From Symsagittifera roscoffensis (Eukaryota > Xenacoelomorpha > Acoela > Convolutidae): a DNA stretch of 60,000 nt. The notes beneath the pieces were generated by a model, which was given only the letters and a program-made list of their open reading frames with translations, had not been told where the DNA came from and did no database searches. The stretch spans positions 66,947,415-67,007,414 of the forward strand of contig NC_087062.1 of NCBI RefSeq assembly GCF_963678635.1, in the 5' to 3' direction. Positions 18,105 through 29,718 of the stretch are shown here, piece by piece. The translations under genes and the position numbers were made by a program. Every line of letters starts with the position of its first letter. Position 1 is the stretch's first letter.

Positions 18105-19637
18105 ATTTTTAGCCTTCATCTTCAATCATCTGAAAAATTCACAAAAGAAAAATAAAAAATAGCAAACTTCTTCAAAACTATTTAAAACCCTATTTAACTT
18201 TTGCACCAACAATTAAATAAATATAATACCAATGCAGTAAATTAATTTATAAAATTTTCCCCTAAAAGCAGTAAATCTACATATGATGAAAATTTGTATC
18301 TTAAAATTCCCCCATTACTAGCAGTAAATTTCCAAATTCTATGCAGTAAATTAATAAAATGCAATTGCAGTACTAACCTTTTGATATTTTCATTCATTCG
18401 CACAGAAATTCTATCCACACTCGCACAGCTCGCCCACGAAGAATTGTTTAAAATAATGAATTTCAGTTTCAACTTTTCACACTCAACAACTCTAACAAAT
18501 AATAACAAGTTTCAAACTTTCCTTTAACCCGGTTGGAAAGGAATCATATACTAAACAAAACTAACCAACGCAGCTTACTAAATACCACAAATCATAAAAT
18601 AACAGCATGACTAAGAAAAGGAAACCAACGGTACCCAAACCGGATTAACCCAGTTTAAAACTGGATAATTTATTCTTTTGAAGACTATTACAAAGTCTTA
18701 GAAAGAAATAATAAAACACAAAAAAGTCAAAAGACAAACCCATACCACAAACAATTTGCTTTTTGGAAAAAGTACATAACCAACAAAACATAAGTAAAAC
18801 CACAACAAACCCAACATAAAATGTTGTCAAATAACAGGACCCCTCATAAAAACCGCATGAAATCATACTCCCACACCTGGCCTAACCCACCAGGAAAGGA
18901 CGTCCTGAGCATGCTCTATAGCCGGCCTAACCCACCGTGCTACATCCACGCTTTGTGACCACACCTTTATTTTTAATAAGAGCTACTCAAGGGTGAGTAA
19001 CTCTTCAAAATAACCGAACTAAAACAAAAAACTTTTGTGAAAACAACTAACTAAAATCATAATTAAAAAATATTAAATTAATAAAAGTTTTATAAAATGT
19101 AAAATCACATGATGCAATATATAGATCAGAATACAACACCAAGGACGAACATCAAAAGACAAGACGACCTCACTACACTCGAGAGAGAATGACCAACTAT
19201 AATCGATATGCCGCTCACAATCACAACTCAAAGGATTTAGAGTACGACTTGACCTCGCAGAAAAGGACTTCATTGAACTAGACCAATGACCACCTCGATG
19301 TTCAAGTATACGTACAGATCCGAGTAACCAGGCATCCCCTCCACGCACAATCTCCACGCCATTCCCGAGCTAGATCAAACACAAAAGAAGTTCTCTCCGA
19401 AGAACAGAAAAACCTGACATAGCCAACCATTCTGAAACCAGAATTGATGCTGTTGCAGAGACTCAGTCGTTGTCACAAGAAGAACACAACGTCTTGTGTC
19501 CTCAATTCCAGATCCCTGGAACTTCCTTAACAAAAAGGAAACAAAAGAAAAATGATGTTCGCCAAATACCAACGTCCATCATCCATCCTTGAACTACAAA
19601 AGAACTGTTCTAAAAAACTCTGTAAAACCCGGATGGG
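18105..19637 (+). other. 1.5 kb 3' untranslated region of element 1
   Basis: No convincing frame is present. Visible details include four or more short GCAGTAAATT-type repeats at 18234-18370, a 15 bp palindrome CCAGTTTAAAACTGG at 18652-18666, and a 13 bp direct repeat GGCCTAACCCACC at 18879-18891 and 18924-18936. The purine stretch directly before the LTR is only GGATGGG, a weak polypurine tract. RNA-export or packaging signals could lie here, but nothing proves it. Confidence 0.5.
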
Positions 19638-20045
19638 TGGAACCTGATCTAAACTATATTTTATGATTGGATAAATTAAATGTTTTACCAATGTAAAGTA
19701 TTTAATATTAACCAATCATGATCCATCTAACTAACAACCCACTTATTTGTAAGTGCTGAAGTTACTTGTAATTTCAGCACCAGAGAGATTTGAATTTAAC
19801 TTAGAAATTAGTTGGACTCTCCCGAGCACTTCAGCAGCCGCAATAAACCAGTATACCCTAGATCTATTGAGCCTAGCAGAGACTAGTTAAACAACCTGAG
19901 ACTAGATAGTATAAGAGTAAGATTAGGATCGGTATTAGACTAAGAAGTTGCACGAATCTATCCGGCCGAAAATAAGATAGCGTGACGAGCAGACGGTGTA
20001 CCCTATCCGAAATTACTCTATGAGTTACACTCCAGTCCTAACTCA
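19638..20045 (+). repeat. 3' LTR of element 1
   Basis: This copy matches the 5' LTR over all 408 bases by eye, with AATAAA at 19842-19847. It is followed by the AAAG duplication at 20046-20049. Confidence 0.95.
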
Positions 20046-20049
20046 AAAG

Positions 20050-21579
20050 GCAACGCTTATTACTTACACTAAATCAGCGTTTCAAAATATTCTTTACGAA
20101 TATTTAAAAAGATCCCTTCATCCATAAGAACCTTTAATAGCAAACTTTCTAGGTCATCTTTGGTTTTTACCGTCCCTATCGAATGCCTAAACTTTTTTCC
20201 TTTTTTGACTGAGGATTTTTCATTTCACAAAATGGGGAAAATCTGGTCTCAAAATCCGACTGCTTATGACATTTTATGTGCGTTTATCAAAAAAAAAATT
20301 GTCAAAAAATGAGAATTTTCCATCAAAACAACATCAAAAAATATCCGTTTTTCAACCATTTGGTTGTTGCTGTCATAGTACTCATTTTGATTGCAACTCT
20401 GGATTCTTACTATGACTGCTCGTAGCTTTTCAATTCTCGATATTTGACAATATTTTAAGTTTTTCCGAATTTCCCCTTGATAATGCTTTAACGGGAAATA
20501 ATAGTTTCAACTTAAGTAACTCAACTGTTTTGGTGCAAGTCAAAAACTATACTATTTCGAAAATATAGAAAAACAAACAGTTTTTTTTAAATTAACAAAT
20601 ACCAAAAATTTCATTAAAATTCAAACAACGACTGAAATAGTTGTAAAACAGTAGATGCTCTGAAACGTTGCTTAAATGATTCATAGGAGATCTCGAAGGA
20701 TCCGTTCCACAAACACAAATATGCAACCAATTGAATATATTTTCAAGTTTCCAAAAAAGGAGGAGATGGACGGCTTCGAAAAGATTAAGATTTGTTTGTT
20801 GCTGTTTTTCTGATGCTCACATTTTTCTTTCCTTTTTTCCTTTTTTCTTTTTTCTTTGGTTTGTACAATTGATTCGAATGATCACGTTTTTATTTTTTTG
20901 GGTCGCTTATTTATATAACAGACCCATTCAGAAATTTTGTCTATCAATGCTGCAACCCACTTAGTAAATTGAAATTTAAAATGTGAAAAGAAATAAGTTC
21001 GTTGCGGTTTTTATATACCAAATACAGAACACTGTAGAACTTCCTTAGACATTTTTCTACAATCATTTTTAAAAAAATTCACGTAGATTACTTTTTAGTC
21101 AAACTAATTTAACAAATTTAGTGACTGTTTCTAGTTCTTGCCCAATTTTATATGACCAAATTACCGTCTAGAAATCTGTACTTCCGAAATTTAAATTTCA
21201 TAAAAATCAGTCAAATGAAGTGACAGCGTTCACAAATTAGCTGTCAAAGTTTGTTGTTCCAAGGGATTTCGTTTTTCGAGCTGATATTTGATTAAAAACG
21301 TAATTTGGTAAATTCCAACTCCAATTTTTCAAATTCAGTCTACAATATGTTAGAAGATACTTATAAAAACACTGGTAAGTTTACTCTACTTTTTATGACT
21401 AACATTTCATGTTTCTCCAACTAATTTTCCGTATTTCATTAAATCGTTCATTATAAAATTGTATGAAATAACAGTTCAGCAATCAAAAATAAAGATGTTT
21501 CATAGCAAAATTGCACAGAAGACAAGACATTTTATGTAATAATGAAGTATCTCCCCGATTATACTCTGACAATATGAGT
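20050..21579. other. AT-rich flank right of element 1, no confirmed gene
   Basis: No long frame or RNA gene is visible. One gene-like detail is ATG at 21347 followed after 28 bases by ACTG|GTAAGT (GT at 21375-21376), the shape of a short first coding exon with a consensus donor. No matching downstream exon can be recognised because the next kilobases are repeats, so it is not called as a gene. Confidence 0.45.
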
Positions 21580-23720
21580 AAAAAGGGCTCTGTGTTGACC
21601 GAATCAGCCAATTAAAGCGGTTTTGATCGACTCGACCAAAAATAACTATATTTCAACCGAAACTACCGAAAAGGTATGTTTCGACCTACCCGACCAATAT
21701 TGGTTATGTTTCTACCGACTTGGCCCTAACTGGATATGTTTTGACCGAGTTGATTAAAAAGTGGTTTCGGTTGTGTTCAACTGAAGCCTGATATGTGTCG
21801 ACCGACTCAAACTACTTGCTTTCTTTTGGTTCACTTGAGCAAAAGAAAATAAGTTGACTGTCCTCGAACCAAACTGACTGTTTTTCCATCGACTGACCTC
21901 AACCGTATATTTTTTCACCGAATTGAAAAACTGGAAAAATTGGTTCAATCGTGTTCAACCCAAGCGTGCTATATCTTGATTGACTCGACCCAAACTGGTT
22001 GTTTTGATCAATTTGACCAAAGGACAAAATTGTTCAAACCAAACTAGCTAAAGTTCGTTCGATTCGACCCACACTTCTTTTGCTCGACTGGCTTAACCAA
22101 AGGAAAAAGATGTTTGACTGTGTTCGACCGCATCTGAATATTTTTCGACCTGATTCTGAGTTTCCCGACGACTCGACCAAAAAAAAAACCTTTTCACTGT
22201 TTTCGAGGCAAGCTTGCTAGGTTTTGACTGACTAGACTGAAAGAAAAATGTGTTCGACCAATCCAACCACGTTTCGACTGAGTCGATCCAAACTGGCTAT
22301 GTTTCGACTGACTCGACCAAAAGAAAAAATTTTTGACTTTCGACCTACTCGACCCTTTCTATTTTCTATGTTTCAATTGTTTAGACCGAACTAAAAATGT
22401 ATTAGAGTGTTTGACACAAGCGTGCTATTTTTTTATCGACTCGGCTTTCTTTTGACCAACTCAGCGAAAGGAAATGTGTATTTCACAACATTCGACTCTA
22501 GCGTGCTATGTTGCGATCGATTCAACCCAAATTTTTTACCGGATTGCAAAAGACTGACTGGACCGCCAAAAAAAACATATATTCGACTGTATTTGACCCA
22601 AGCGTGCTATAACACGACGGGTTCGACAAAAGAAAAAGATATTTGACTGTGTTCGACACAAATGGATTTATTTTAAACCGATTTAACCCAAAGTGACCAT
22701 GTTTTGACCAAAAAATCCATTAAAGAAAAAAATAAGTTACGCTGTGCTAGACCCAATTATTGTATGCTATCTTTTATTCGGCTAGACCCAGAAGCTCTAT
22801 ATTTTGACCGTCTTGATCCGAACTATTTGTGCTTTGATCGAATAGACGAAGTTGAAAGCTGTTCAACTGTGTTCGAGCTAAGCAATCTTTATTTCATTCA
22901 ACTCGACCCAAACTGTCCCAAGTGTCTATGTTTCAACCCCTCAACCGTGAAATTTAAGCTCGACCCAAGCGTGTTATGGTTCTTTGAAATCCACCCAACA
23001 AAATGGTTGTATTTCGACCGACTATACCGAAGGAAAAAACGTTCAATTGTGATCAAGCCAAGCAATTTATGTTTCGGTGAACTCGACCCAATCTGGCTTA
23101 ATATTGAACAACTCGGTCGATTGAAAAATTTGGCCGACATGTTCGAAGCTTGTGTGCTATGTTCTGACTGAATCGACGCAAAATGGCTATCTTTTATCCC
23201 TTTGATCGAAAAAATTTATATATTTTTGACTGTGTTTGATGCAATCGTGCTATGACTCGATAGATTCGATCCAAAATGGCTGTATTTCGACCGATTTGAC
23301 CGATAGAAAACTGTATTCGACCGTAGTTACGCAAGCATGCTATAGTCGCTACCCAAAATTGCTATGCTTTGCCCGAGGGAAAGTTGTGTATGACTGCGTT
23401 CGACCTGAGTGTGCTTTTGTGGCTTTGCCCATTATTTTTTCAGGTAAAAAGTAATTACTAATATATGTTGAATAACTTTGTTCTGATATAATTTATTTTC
23501 TACTATAGATTGAGTTTCCTTCATTTGGATGAGCAAATTTAGAATATTTTTAGTACATCTAAATTTTACCATTGATTTATCTTTGTTGTGTGTTCCAATT
23601 TGTCTTCGACTAAGTTTTCAGCACATATTGTGTTTGTTTTTTTTCGACTATGCTTCGACCAAGCTTAGTTTTTGAAATTGTGTTCGACTTTGTTCGGAGA
23701 ATACACTGCATTCGACGATG
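21580..23720. repeat. Degenerate TCGACC-rich minisatellite, about 2.1 kb
   Basis: Variants of TATGTTTCGACCGACTCGAC followed by CCAAACTGGC, about 30 bases, recur dozens of times. They alternate with AAAAGAAAAATGTTCGACTG and TGTTCGACCCAAGCGTGCTA, giving a loose higher-order unit of about 90-100 bases. Copies differ greatly, so the array is old. Short open frames inside it are by-products of the repeat (recurrent FDRLDPN-like words) and are not called as genes. Confidence 0.8.
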
Positions 23721-24360
23721 TATTGGACTCTGATTGGAAATTTGTTAGTTTATTTTTCAACCAAGTTTTCGCCTATGATTCGAAATGGTAATCGACCGAA
23801 AGGGCTGTTTCGGATGAAGGATTTTGCGTCAAACTGCATGTGTATGTCCGACCGATTACGGTCAAAACATAGGTCGAACACCTCATTACAGGCTTTAGCC
23901 AGATATTTTTTAATGGTGCCGCCGATTTCGCAATTTTATTGGCACTAAAACTACTTATAATTTAATAATAGAATTAGCTTCGAATTTCATTTGAAAATAA
24001 CATCTCGAAATTGACAAAACAGTTAATTTTGAGCAAGATTTCTACCGTAAACTGTAAGCCAATTGTGAAAAAATGAAAATCTGATCAAATAGGATTCAAA
24101 AATTTACTGCGGTGAATTCTAGCTGAATTTTGTACTTAATGCCAAATAAATAACATTGAGCACCAATTGGTCAAAACAGTACTATTTCACGCTCGTACTT
24201 GCCTGGCTGTTTTTTTAAAAATTCTTCGATGTCAATGAGCGTTTTGTTCATGATTGTTGATTGAACTGAAATTTGGCATGAATCATACAAATCATATTTA
24301 CTAGCAAGCCTGCCTCCAATATTCAATTGGCTCGCAAACAATTAGTTGCTGTTATGATCA
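23721..24360. other. Interval between two satellite arrays, nothing recognised
   Basis: This is AT-rich sequence without a gene-like frame. Remnants of the TCGACC repeat fade out near 23880. Confidence 0.4.
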
Positions 24361-24364
24361 CACT

Positions 24365-25660
24365 ATCCAAGCAATGAAACTTTGAACAATTTCAAATAGA
24401 GCGATATCCTTAATAAGTTTGGAAAACGTTAGGTTTCATAGAATAATTCGATTCCTGAAACACTGAAGTTTTTTTAAGCAAGCTATTCGAACAATGAAAC
24501 TTTGAAATTTTTCAAAATGTTTCATGAAGCAAATCGAATGGCCAAATTTTAGGTTTTTCTAAGGAAACTATTCACGCGATGAAACATGGAATTAGTTTGA
24601 GTTGTTTCATGGAGTGAATCAATTGGCGAAAAAAGTGAAGTTTTTCTACGCAAGCTATTAAAGCAAGAAAACTTTGAAAAAATTCATGTTGTTTCATAGA
24701 GGTAATCAGTTGGCGAAAAGTTAAAATTTTTTTTAGAAAACTTTAAAGCTAAGAAAGATTGAAACATTTCAAGGTATTTCATAGACTGAATCAGTTGGCT
24801 ACAAATTTAAATTTTTCCAAGCAAGCTTTCTCAGCTAGAACTTATAAAACAATTCAAGTTATTTTATAAACCGAATCAGCTCGCGAAAAGCAAGTTTTTC
24901 TAAGCACACTTTCAAAGCTATAGAATGTCGAGTTATTTCAAGTTTTTTATAAACTGAATCAGTTCGCGAAAAACGTTAAGTTTTTCGAAGCAAGGTGTTC
25001 AAGTTATGAAACTTTGATTTATTTCTATTTATTTTGTTGACCAAATTAGTTCACGAAAAGTTTAAATTTTTCTAAACAAGTTCCTGAAGCTATGAAACTT
25101 GAATTATTTCAAGTTAATCCATAGACTGAATCGGTTGGCGAAAAGTTATACTTTTTAAATCAATTTTTTAAAGCTGTAAAACTTCAAATTAAATCATAAA
25201 CCGAATCAATTCACTAAAAGCTATAAGTTTTTTGAATCAAGCTATCCAAGTTATAATATTTTGATTTATTTCTATTTATTTCGTTGACCAAATTGGTTCA
25301 GGAACAATTATAAAATATTCTCAGCAAGCTTCTAAAGCTATGAAACTTTGAATTATTTCAAGTTAATTCATAGGCTAAATCGGTTCGCGAAAAGCTTAAG
25401 TTTATCTAAGCGCGCTATTAAAGTTATTTCAAAGGTCAAATCACTTTGCGAAAAGCTTGCTTACAAAACGTTTGCATATTTTTTACTTAAAAAATATGAG
25501 TTTCTCGCAAAACGATTTGGTCTATGAGATAACTTGAAATACTTCAACGTTTTTCTGAGCACATTAGTTATGCAAGCTATGCAAGGGATGAAACCTTGAA
25601 ATATTTCAAAACAATTCATAGCGCAAATCAGTTTGCAATCAGCTAGTTTTTTCGAGCAAG
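24365..25660. repeat. Satellite array, unit about 86 bp
   Basis: The unit reads approximately GAAACTTTGAATTATTTCAA, then GTTNTTTCATAGACTGAATC, AGTTGGCGAAAAGTTAAG and TTTTTCTAAGCAAGCTATTCAAGCTAT. Successive starts near 24496, 24581, 24668 and 24753 give a period of 85-87 bases, and about 14-15 copies are present. Divergence between copies is substantial. The right part of the array is duplicated at 28536-29400. Confidence 0.8.
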
Positions 25661-25804
25661 GAGGTTGCCGTTTTTAGTTGGTTTGTTTCAGATTTAAACC
25701 AGTATGTGAAGGCAAAATTTCGGAAAGTTGGACAGGCAATGTCTGGCCTTGAAAATGAATTGAGTTCATTGTTGCAACGCAAATGTGAGCGCGAGTATAA
25801 ATGC

Positions 25805-25877
<73 letters not shown>

Positions 25878-25992
25878 AAACACAAGCTTAAATACTATAC
25901 AAACATGACAGTTGACCCCACCTGCCAATGTCTTAATATACTAAAAAAGGGGGTTATATCCTATTTTAACAGTTTTTTGGTCCTAATTCGGT
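24787..25992 (+). repeat. Duplicated block B, copy 1 (1.2 kb)
   Basis: This block (satellite units, a unique 150 bp stretch, a (TA)n tract, and a tail ending in GGTCCTAATTCGGT) recurs almost unchanged at 28536-29718. Differences are scattered substitutions, a shorter (TA)n and loss of a few bases near 25920. Confidence 0.88.
25806..25873. repeat. (TA)n microsatellite, about 34 units
   Basis: An uninterrupted TA run. The related tract in copy 2 at 29555-29608 is shorter and has one TG interruption. Frames reading YIYIYI across it are artefacts. Confidence 0.98.
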
Positions 25993-27170
25993 TCAGCCTT
26001 GATTAAGGCTGACCGCAAAAAAGAGCATTTTGTCTCAAAGACATTACCGACCGGTTCTCGTGGCTAGCTTGCGCCAAATACATACAAAACAAGTTGTACC
26101 GAAACAAGCTGATGATCGAAGTTATGATGTTATGCTCGACCAAAATTACGATGAGTTTCCGAGAGTTTTTGCCGATAAATTCCCTCGTTTGATTCAAACA
26201 TTCGACTTCAAATTTTTTTGATTTACGGAGATTGGGAGCAGATTTTTGGCGCACCACAAGGGACACGATTGTATCATTTGCCCTAGAATGAATCTAGGGA
26301 TCTATTATCGCCAGTTGGAGTATCCCACCGTAATTTGTAGTATCCCGTTGGAGTATTCTCGTATTCTTCCAGTTGGTCGAGTACCAGTTGTCGGATTAAC
26401 GAACTAAACTGTATCAATTGTCTCGAGTGTCCAGTTGGCCGACTCTCCAGTTGGCCGAAAGTCTAGTTGGCCGATTGTCCAGTTGGCCGATTGTCCAGTT
26501 GGCCGAGTGTCCAGTTGGTCGAGTGTCCAAATAGCCGAAAGTCGTCATAGTGAGCAGTTAGCACAATTGGCCAAAATTGGACGTGTGCAGTTGGACGAGG
26601 AGCCTGTAAGCCGACAGACGACAGAGCAGACTGGTGGAGGAGAGGCCTGTTCAGGTGTCCTAATTGTTGACTTTTGGACTTTTGAGCTGTGTTTTTCTCG
26701 ACACCCGAAATTTTGGATTTTTTCTCGGTGTCGCCAATCTCCAATTAAAAACTGTAAAAAGTTTCCAAAACTTTTAAAACTCTCCATTCGTGCTTTAAAT
26801 TTATGTAAGATGTCATATATGTTAAAATTTTTTCCGCAATCTAGCAACCGGTAATTTTTCTCAATACTCAAAATTTTTGGACTGTTCCCTTGAACTGAAA
26901 TATCTTACAATCGGTACTTAGATAATTTACTTGACACTTTTTCACGTTACCAAGTTACCAAACTTTTTTGGATACATGTGAACGGGATACTAATCCGTGA
27001 AATCGAAACATAGACAAGAGGTACTAGACTAATTTTTGGATTGGTTTATGACTCGAACCCGCTGATCAAAATTTTCCGAAAATTTTTGTGAAAAAACTTT
27101 TAAAAAAATGCCGAAAAATCCTTAAAACGTCCCCAGAATTCTGCGAAATTGTGCTGTAAGATGACACCAA
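25993..27170. other. Mixed intergenic sequence with a 16 bp minisatellite
   Basis: Frames at 26030-26221 and 26435-26871 are short and without known domains; the second is created by the 16 bp repeat. The rest is AT-rich sequence in which I see no gene. Confidence 0.4.
26425..26536. repeat. 16 bp minisatellite, seven units
   Basis: Units of GAGTGTCCAGTTGGCC and close variants start at 26425, 26441, 26457, 26473, 26489, 26505 and 26521. The two units at 26473 and 26489 are identical. Related words (CCAGTTGGTCGAG) occur just upstream at 26378-26395. Confidence 0.92.
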
Positions 27171-27174
27171 CCTT

Positions 27175-27500
27175 ATGTTAAGTGATCTGGTAGCGGAATA
27201 TCATGCAAATTAAGTTGAGTTTTTTCATCCTCAGGTTTCTTCCGCGTGTGTTGTTGGAACTTAATCAATTTGCCTGATCCCTCACCCACCTTTGGTGAAA
27301 CTGAAAGCCAGTTCGCTTCAAGTAAATCAAAGCTGTTTCTGCCCGTCCAATTTTTGACTTCGTTGCGTGACAGTAATGTTAAGTGGTCAGGTACGGTGAT
27401 TTTAAGTGAGTTAAGTTGAGTTCTTCCATCCTCAGGTTTACTCCATGTGTGTTGTTGGAGTTCAACCGACCTACTGAATTTTCCAACCCCATTGGTACTT
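27175..27500. repeat. Two diverged tandem copies of an approximately 200 bp unit
   Basis: Sequence near 27180-27290 and 27378-27480 shares TTAAGTGRTCWGGTA, GAGTTNTTYCATCCTCAGG and GTGTGTTGTTGGA in the same order. It stands just upstream of the degenerate frame at 27537. Confidence 0.6.
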
Positions 27501-27536
27501 AAGCGTAACGTAGCCGTCGCATAGGCCCTTAAGTAT

Positions 27537-28135
27537 ATGGTATTCATTCTAGGAGCTAGTTCCTTGGATCACGCGCTCCGAAAACTTCCCGCTCCGTCCC
27601 AGAAGCTCGTCAAAAATACTTGTTTTACAAAGCCAGGTTTAAGTTTGAACTTTAACGGTCGGGACTCTCAGAAAACAATACAGTACTACCTTCATCACTA
27701 CTTGTCGCACCGTAACGACCTTGAAATTTGGCACGACGCCATTAATAACTCGATAAGTAGGCACCGCAGCAACAATAACCGCAAGCTGAGTAGTGAGCAA
27801 CTTGTCAATTTGTTATTAAGGTATAGGATAAATGTTTGTGCGATCGTATACTGTAGACGGAACGGAACCGAGGATATAGAGAAAGTTTAGTTTCAACAGG
27901 TATTCTCGTTCTGAACGTCGTCAAAGACTTTATCTCTAAGCGTAAGGCTAAAGACCAGGTATTAATTGAGAAGTACAAAGATATTCACCAGCCTCCTTCC
28001 ATTGAGTTAAAGACTCTCCTCCTTCTAAGGCGTTATAGCGCTAATCTTAACATCCTTAAGATGCTTAAGAAGCGGAACTGCTTGCCACTCAAAGCCCAAA
28101 AAGCTATAAAAATAGGCTTCAGGAAGAAGCTTTGA
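27537..28135 (+). pseudogene. Degenerate gene, possibly SGNH-hydrolase-like, in two frames
   Basis: The first part (27537-27890, 117 codons) begins MVFILGASSLDHAL and continues with KPGLSLNFNGRDSQKTIQYYL, then EIWHDAINNSISRH and AIVYCRRNGT. It ends at TAG 27888-27890. A second frame (about 27893-28135) continues with TGILVLNVVKDFISKRKAK and ends in TGA. The motif order (beta strand with GAS, then a strand with WHDxINN, then a strand before RRNGT) resembles an SGNH-type fold with a weak catalytic set. I recall similar proteins in transposon-rich invertebrate genomes but cannot confirm that. The change of frame near 27890 could be an intron junction or a frameshift. It ends 21 bases before a BEL/Pao fragment. 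Confidence 0.4.
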
Positions 28136-28156
28136 GACGTAAAGTTCCTCCATCTT

Positions 28157-28484
28157 GTAAGCTAATGTTGATGTTTTAATGTAAATTTAATTACGTACCA
28201 AAACAGTATCTCATTTTATTAATTGTTTTCTCTTTGGCGAGCATCCGTAAAACATTGTCAAGTTGTGAAAAAATGGACGAAAAAGTCCAAAAAAAGATAC
28301 GCAAGTTATTTGAAACCCTTCTAAATCTGGAAAATGAGGAGCTTAAAGGTCAACAATATTACTTGAGTACATTGAGAATAATAGTCGCACCACAAAAAAT
28401 GATAATGTTGTTTACAAATGTAAAATTGCTCTGGGAAAAGCTGTCGACGTCAATGAGCAATTAATTAGGCTAGCAGAAAAAACC
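28157..28484 (+). mobile_element. BEL/Pao 5' fragment, copy 1
   Basis: This 328 bp piece matches 29717-30044 with few differences. It contains a short LTR-like end, a candidate primer site TGGCGAGCATCC at 28236, and the first codons of a BEL-type Gag (KKIRKLFETLLNLENEELKG and QQYYLSTLR). It breaks off after about 70 codons, where the sequence turns to unrelated AT-rich DNA. Confidence 0.75.
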
Positions 28485-28535
28485 TAATTACTTTTTGCTT
28501 AGGTTTAAATAGGTTGAATTTGAATTGTTTAAATT

Positions 28536-29554
28536 TGAATCAGTTGGCTACAAATTTAAAATTTTCCAAGCAAGCTTTCTCAGCTAGAACTTATAAAACA
28601 ATTCAAGTTATTTTATAAACCGAATCAGCTCGCAAAAAGCAAGTTTTTCTAAGCACACTTTCAAAGCTATAGAATGTCGAGTTATTTCAAGTTTTTTATA
28701 AACTGAATCAGTTCGCGAAAAACGTTAAGTTTTTCGAAGCAAGGTGTTCAAGTTATGAAACTTTGATTTATTTCTATTTATTTCGTTGACCAAATTAGTT
28801 CACGAAAAGTTTAAATTTTTCTAAACAAAATCCTGAAGCTATGAAACTTGAATTATTTCAAGTTAATCCATAGACTGAATCGGTTCGCGAAAAGTTATAC
28901 TTTTTAAATCAATTATTTAAAGCCGTAAAACTTCAAATTAAATCATAAACCGAATCAATTCACTAAAAGCTATAAATTTTTTGAATCAAGCTATCCAAGT
29001 TATAATATTTTGATTTATTTCTATTTATTTCGTTGACCAAATTGGTTCAGGAAAAATTATAAAATATTCTCAGCAAGCTTCTAAAGCTATGAAACTTTGA
29101 ATTATTTCAGGTTAATTCATAGACTAAATCGGTTCGCGAAAAGCTTAAGTTTATCTAAGCGCGTTATTAAAGTTATTTCAAAGGTCAAATCACTTTGCGA
29201 AAAGCTTGCTTACAAAACATTTGCATATTTTTTACTTAAAAAACATGAGTTTTTCGCAAAACGGTTCGGTCTATGAGATAACTTGAAATACTTCAACGTT
29301 TTTCTGAGCACATTAGTTATGCAAGCTATGCAAGGGATGAAACCTTGAAATATTTCAAAACAATTCATAGCGCAAATTAGTTTGCAATCAGCTAGTTTTT
29401 TCGAGCAAGGAGGTTGCCGTTTTTAGTTGGTTTGTTTCAGATTTAAATCAGTATGTGAAGGCAAAATTTCGGAAAGTTGGACAGGCAATGGCTGGCCTTG
29501 AAAATGAATTGAGTTCATTGTTGCAACGCAAATGTGAGCGCGAGTATAAATGCG

Positions 29555-29612
<58 letters not shown>

Positions 29613-29718
29613 AAACACAAGCTTGAATACTATACAAACATGACAGTTGACCAATGTCTTAATATACTAAAAAAGGGGGTTATATCCTATTTTAACTGTT
29701 TTTTGGTCCTAATTCGGT
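28536..29718 (+). repeat. Duplicated block B, copy 2
   Basis: This is a nearly identical copy of 24787-25992, in the same orientation. It is followed directly by the second BEL/Pao 5' fragment, whereas copy 1 is followed by unrelated sequence (TCAGCCTTG). The junction CGGT|AAGCT marks a breakpoint. Confidence 0.88.
29555..29608. repeat. (TA)n microsatellite in block B copy 2
   Basis: A TA run with one TG interruption near 29571. It is shorter than the tract in copy 1. Confidence 0.95.

Larger units (their letters stand above)
1442..20045 (+). mobile_element. Element 1: intact 18.6 kb gypsy-like LTR retroelement with envelope-like gene
   Basis: Two 408 bp LTRs (1442-1849, 19638-20045) look identical by eye, run TG to CA, and are flanked by AAAG. 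The order is leader, basic ORF, gag, pol (protease, RT, RNase H, integrase with a GPY-type tail), two tiny hydrophobic ORFs, Ser/Pro-rich ORF, envelope-like ORF, 597-codon ORF, and a 1.6 kb 3' region. The protease-RT-RNase H-integrase order is that of Ty3/gypsy and retroviruses. All main frames are open. Identical LTRs mean little time since insertion, so this copy could be active. The size is two to three times that of a typical gypsy element. The difference lies in the 6.5 kb between the pol stop and the end of the last ORF, and in the long untranslated regions. Confidence 0.93.

Noticed and set aside
21347-21376. First exon of a host gene (ATG followed by GTAAGT)
   Set aside because: The exon would be 28 bases and no downstream coding exon is recognisable. 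ATG plus a donor-like word is common by chance.
22704-23171. 155-codon frame with recurrent FDRLDPN-like words
   Set aside because: It is produced by the TCGACC minisatellite, is present on both strands, and has no conserved domain.
25674-25928. Open frames with repeated Tyr-Ile across the TA tracts (also at 29423-29654)
   Set aside because: Any frame across (TA)n is open and reads YIYI, so these are artefacts of the microsatellite.
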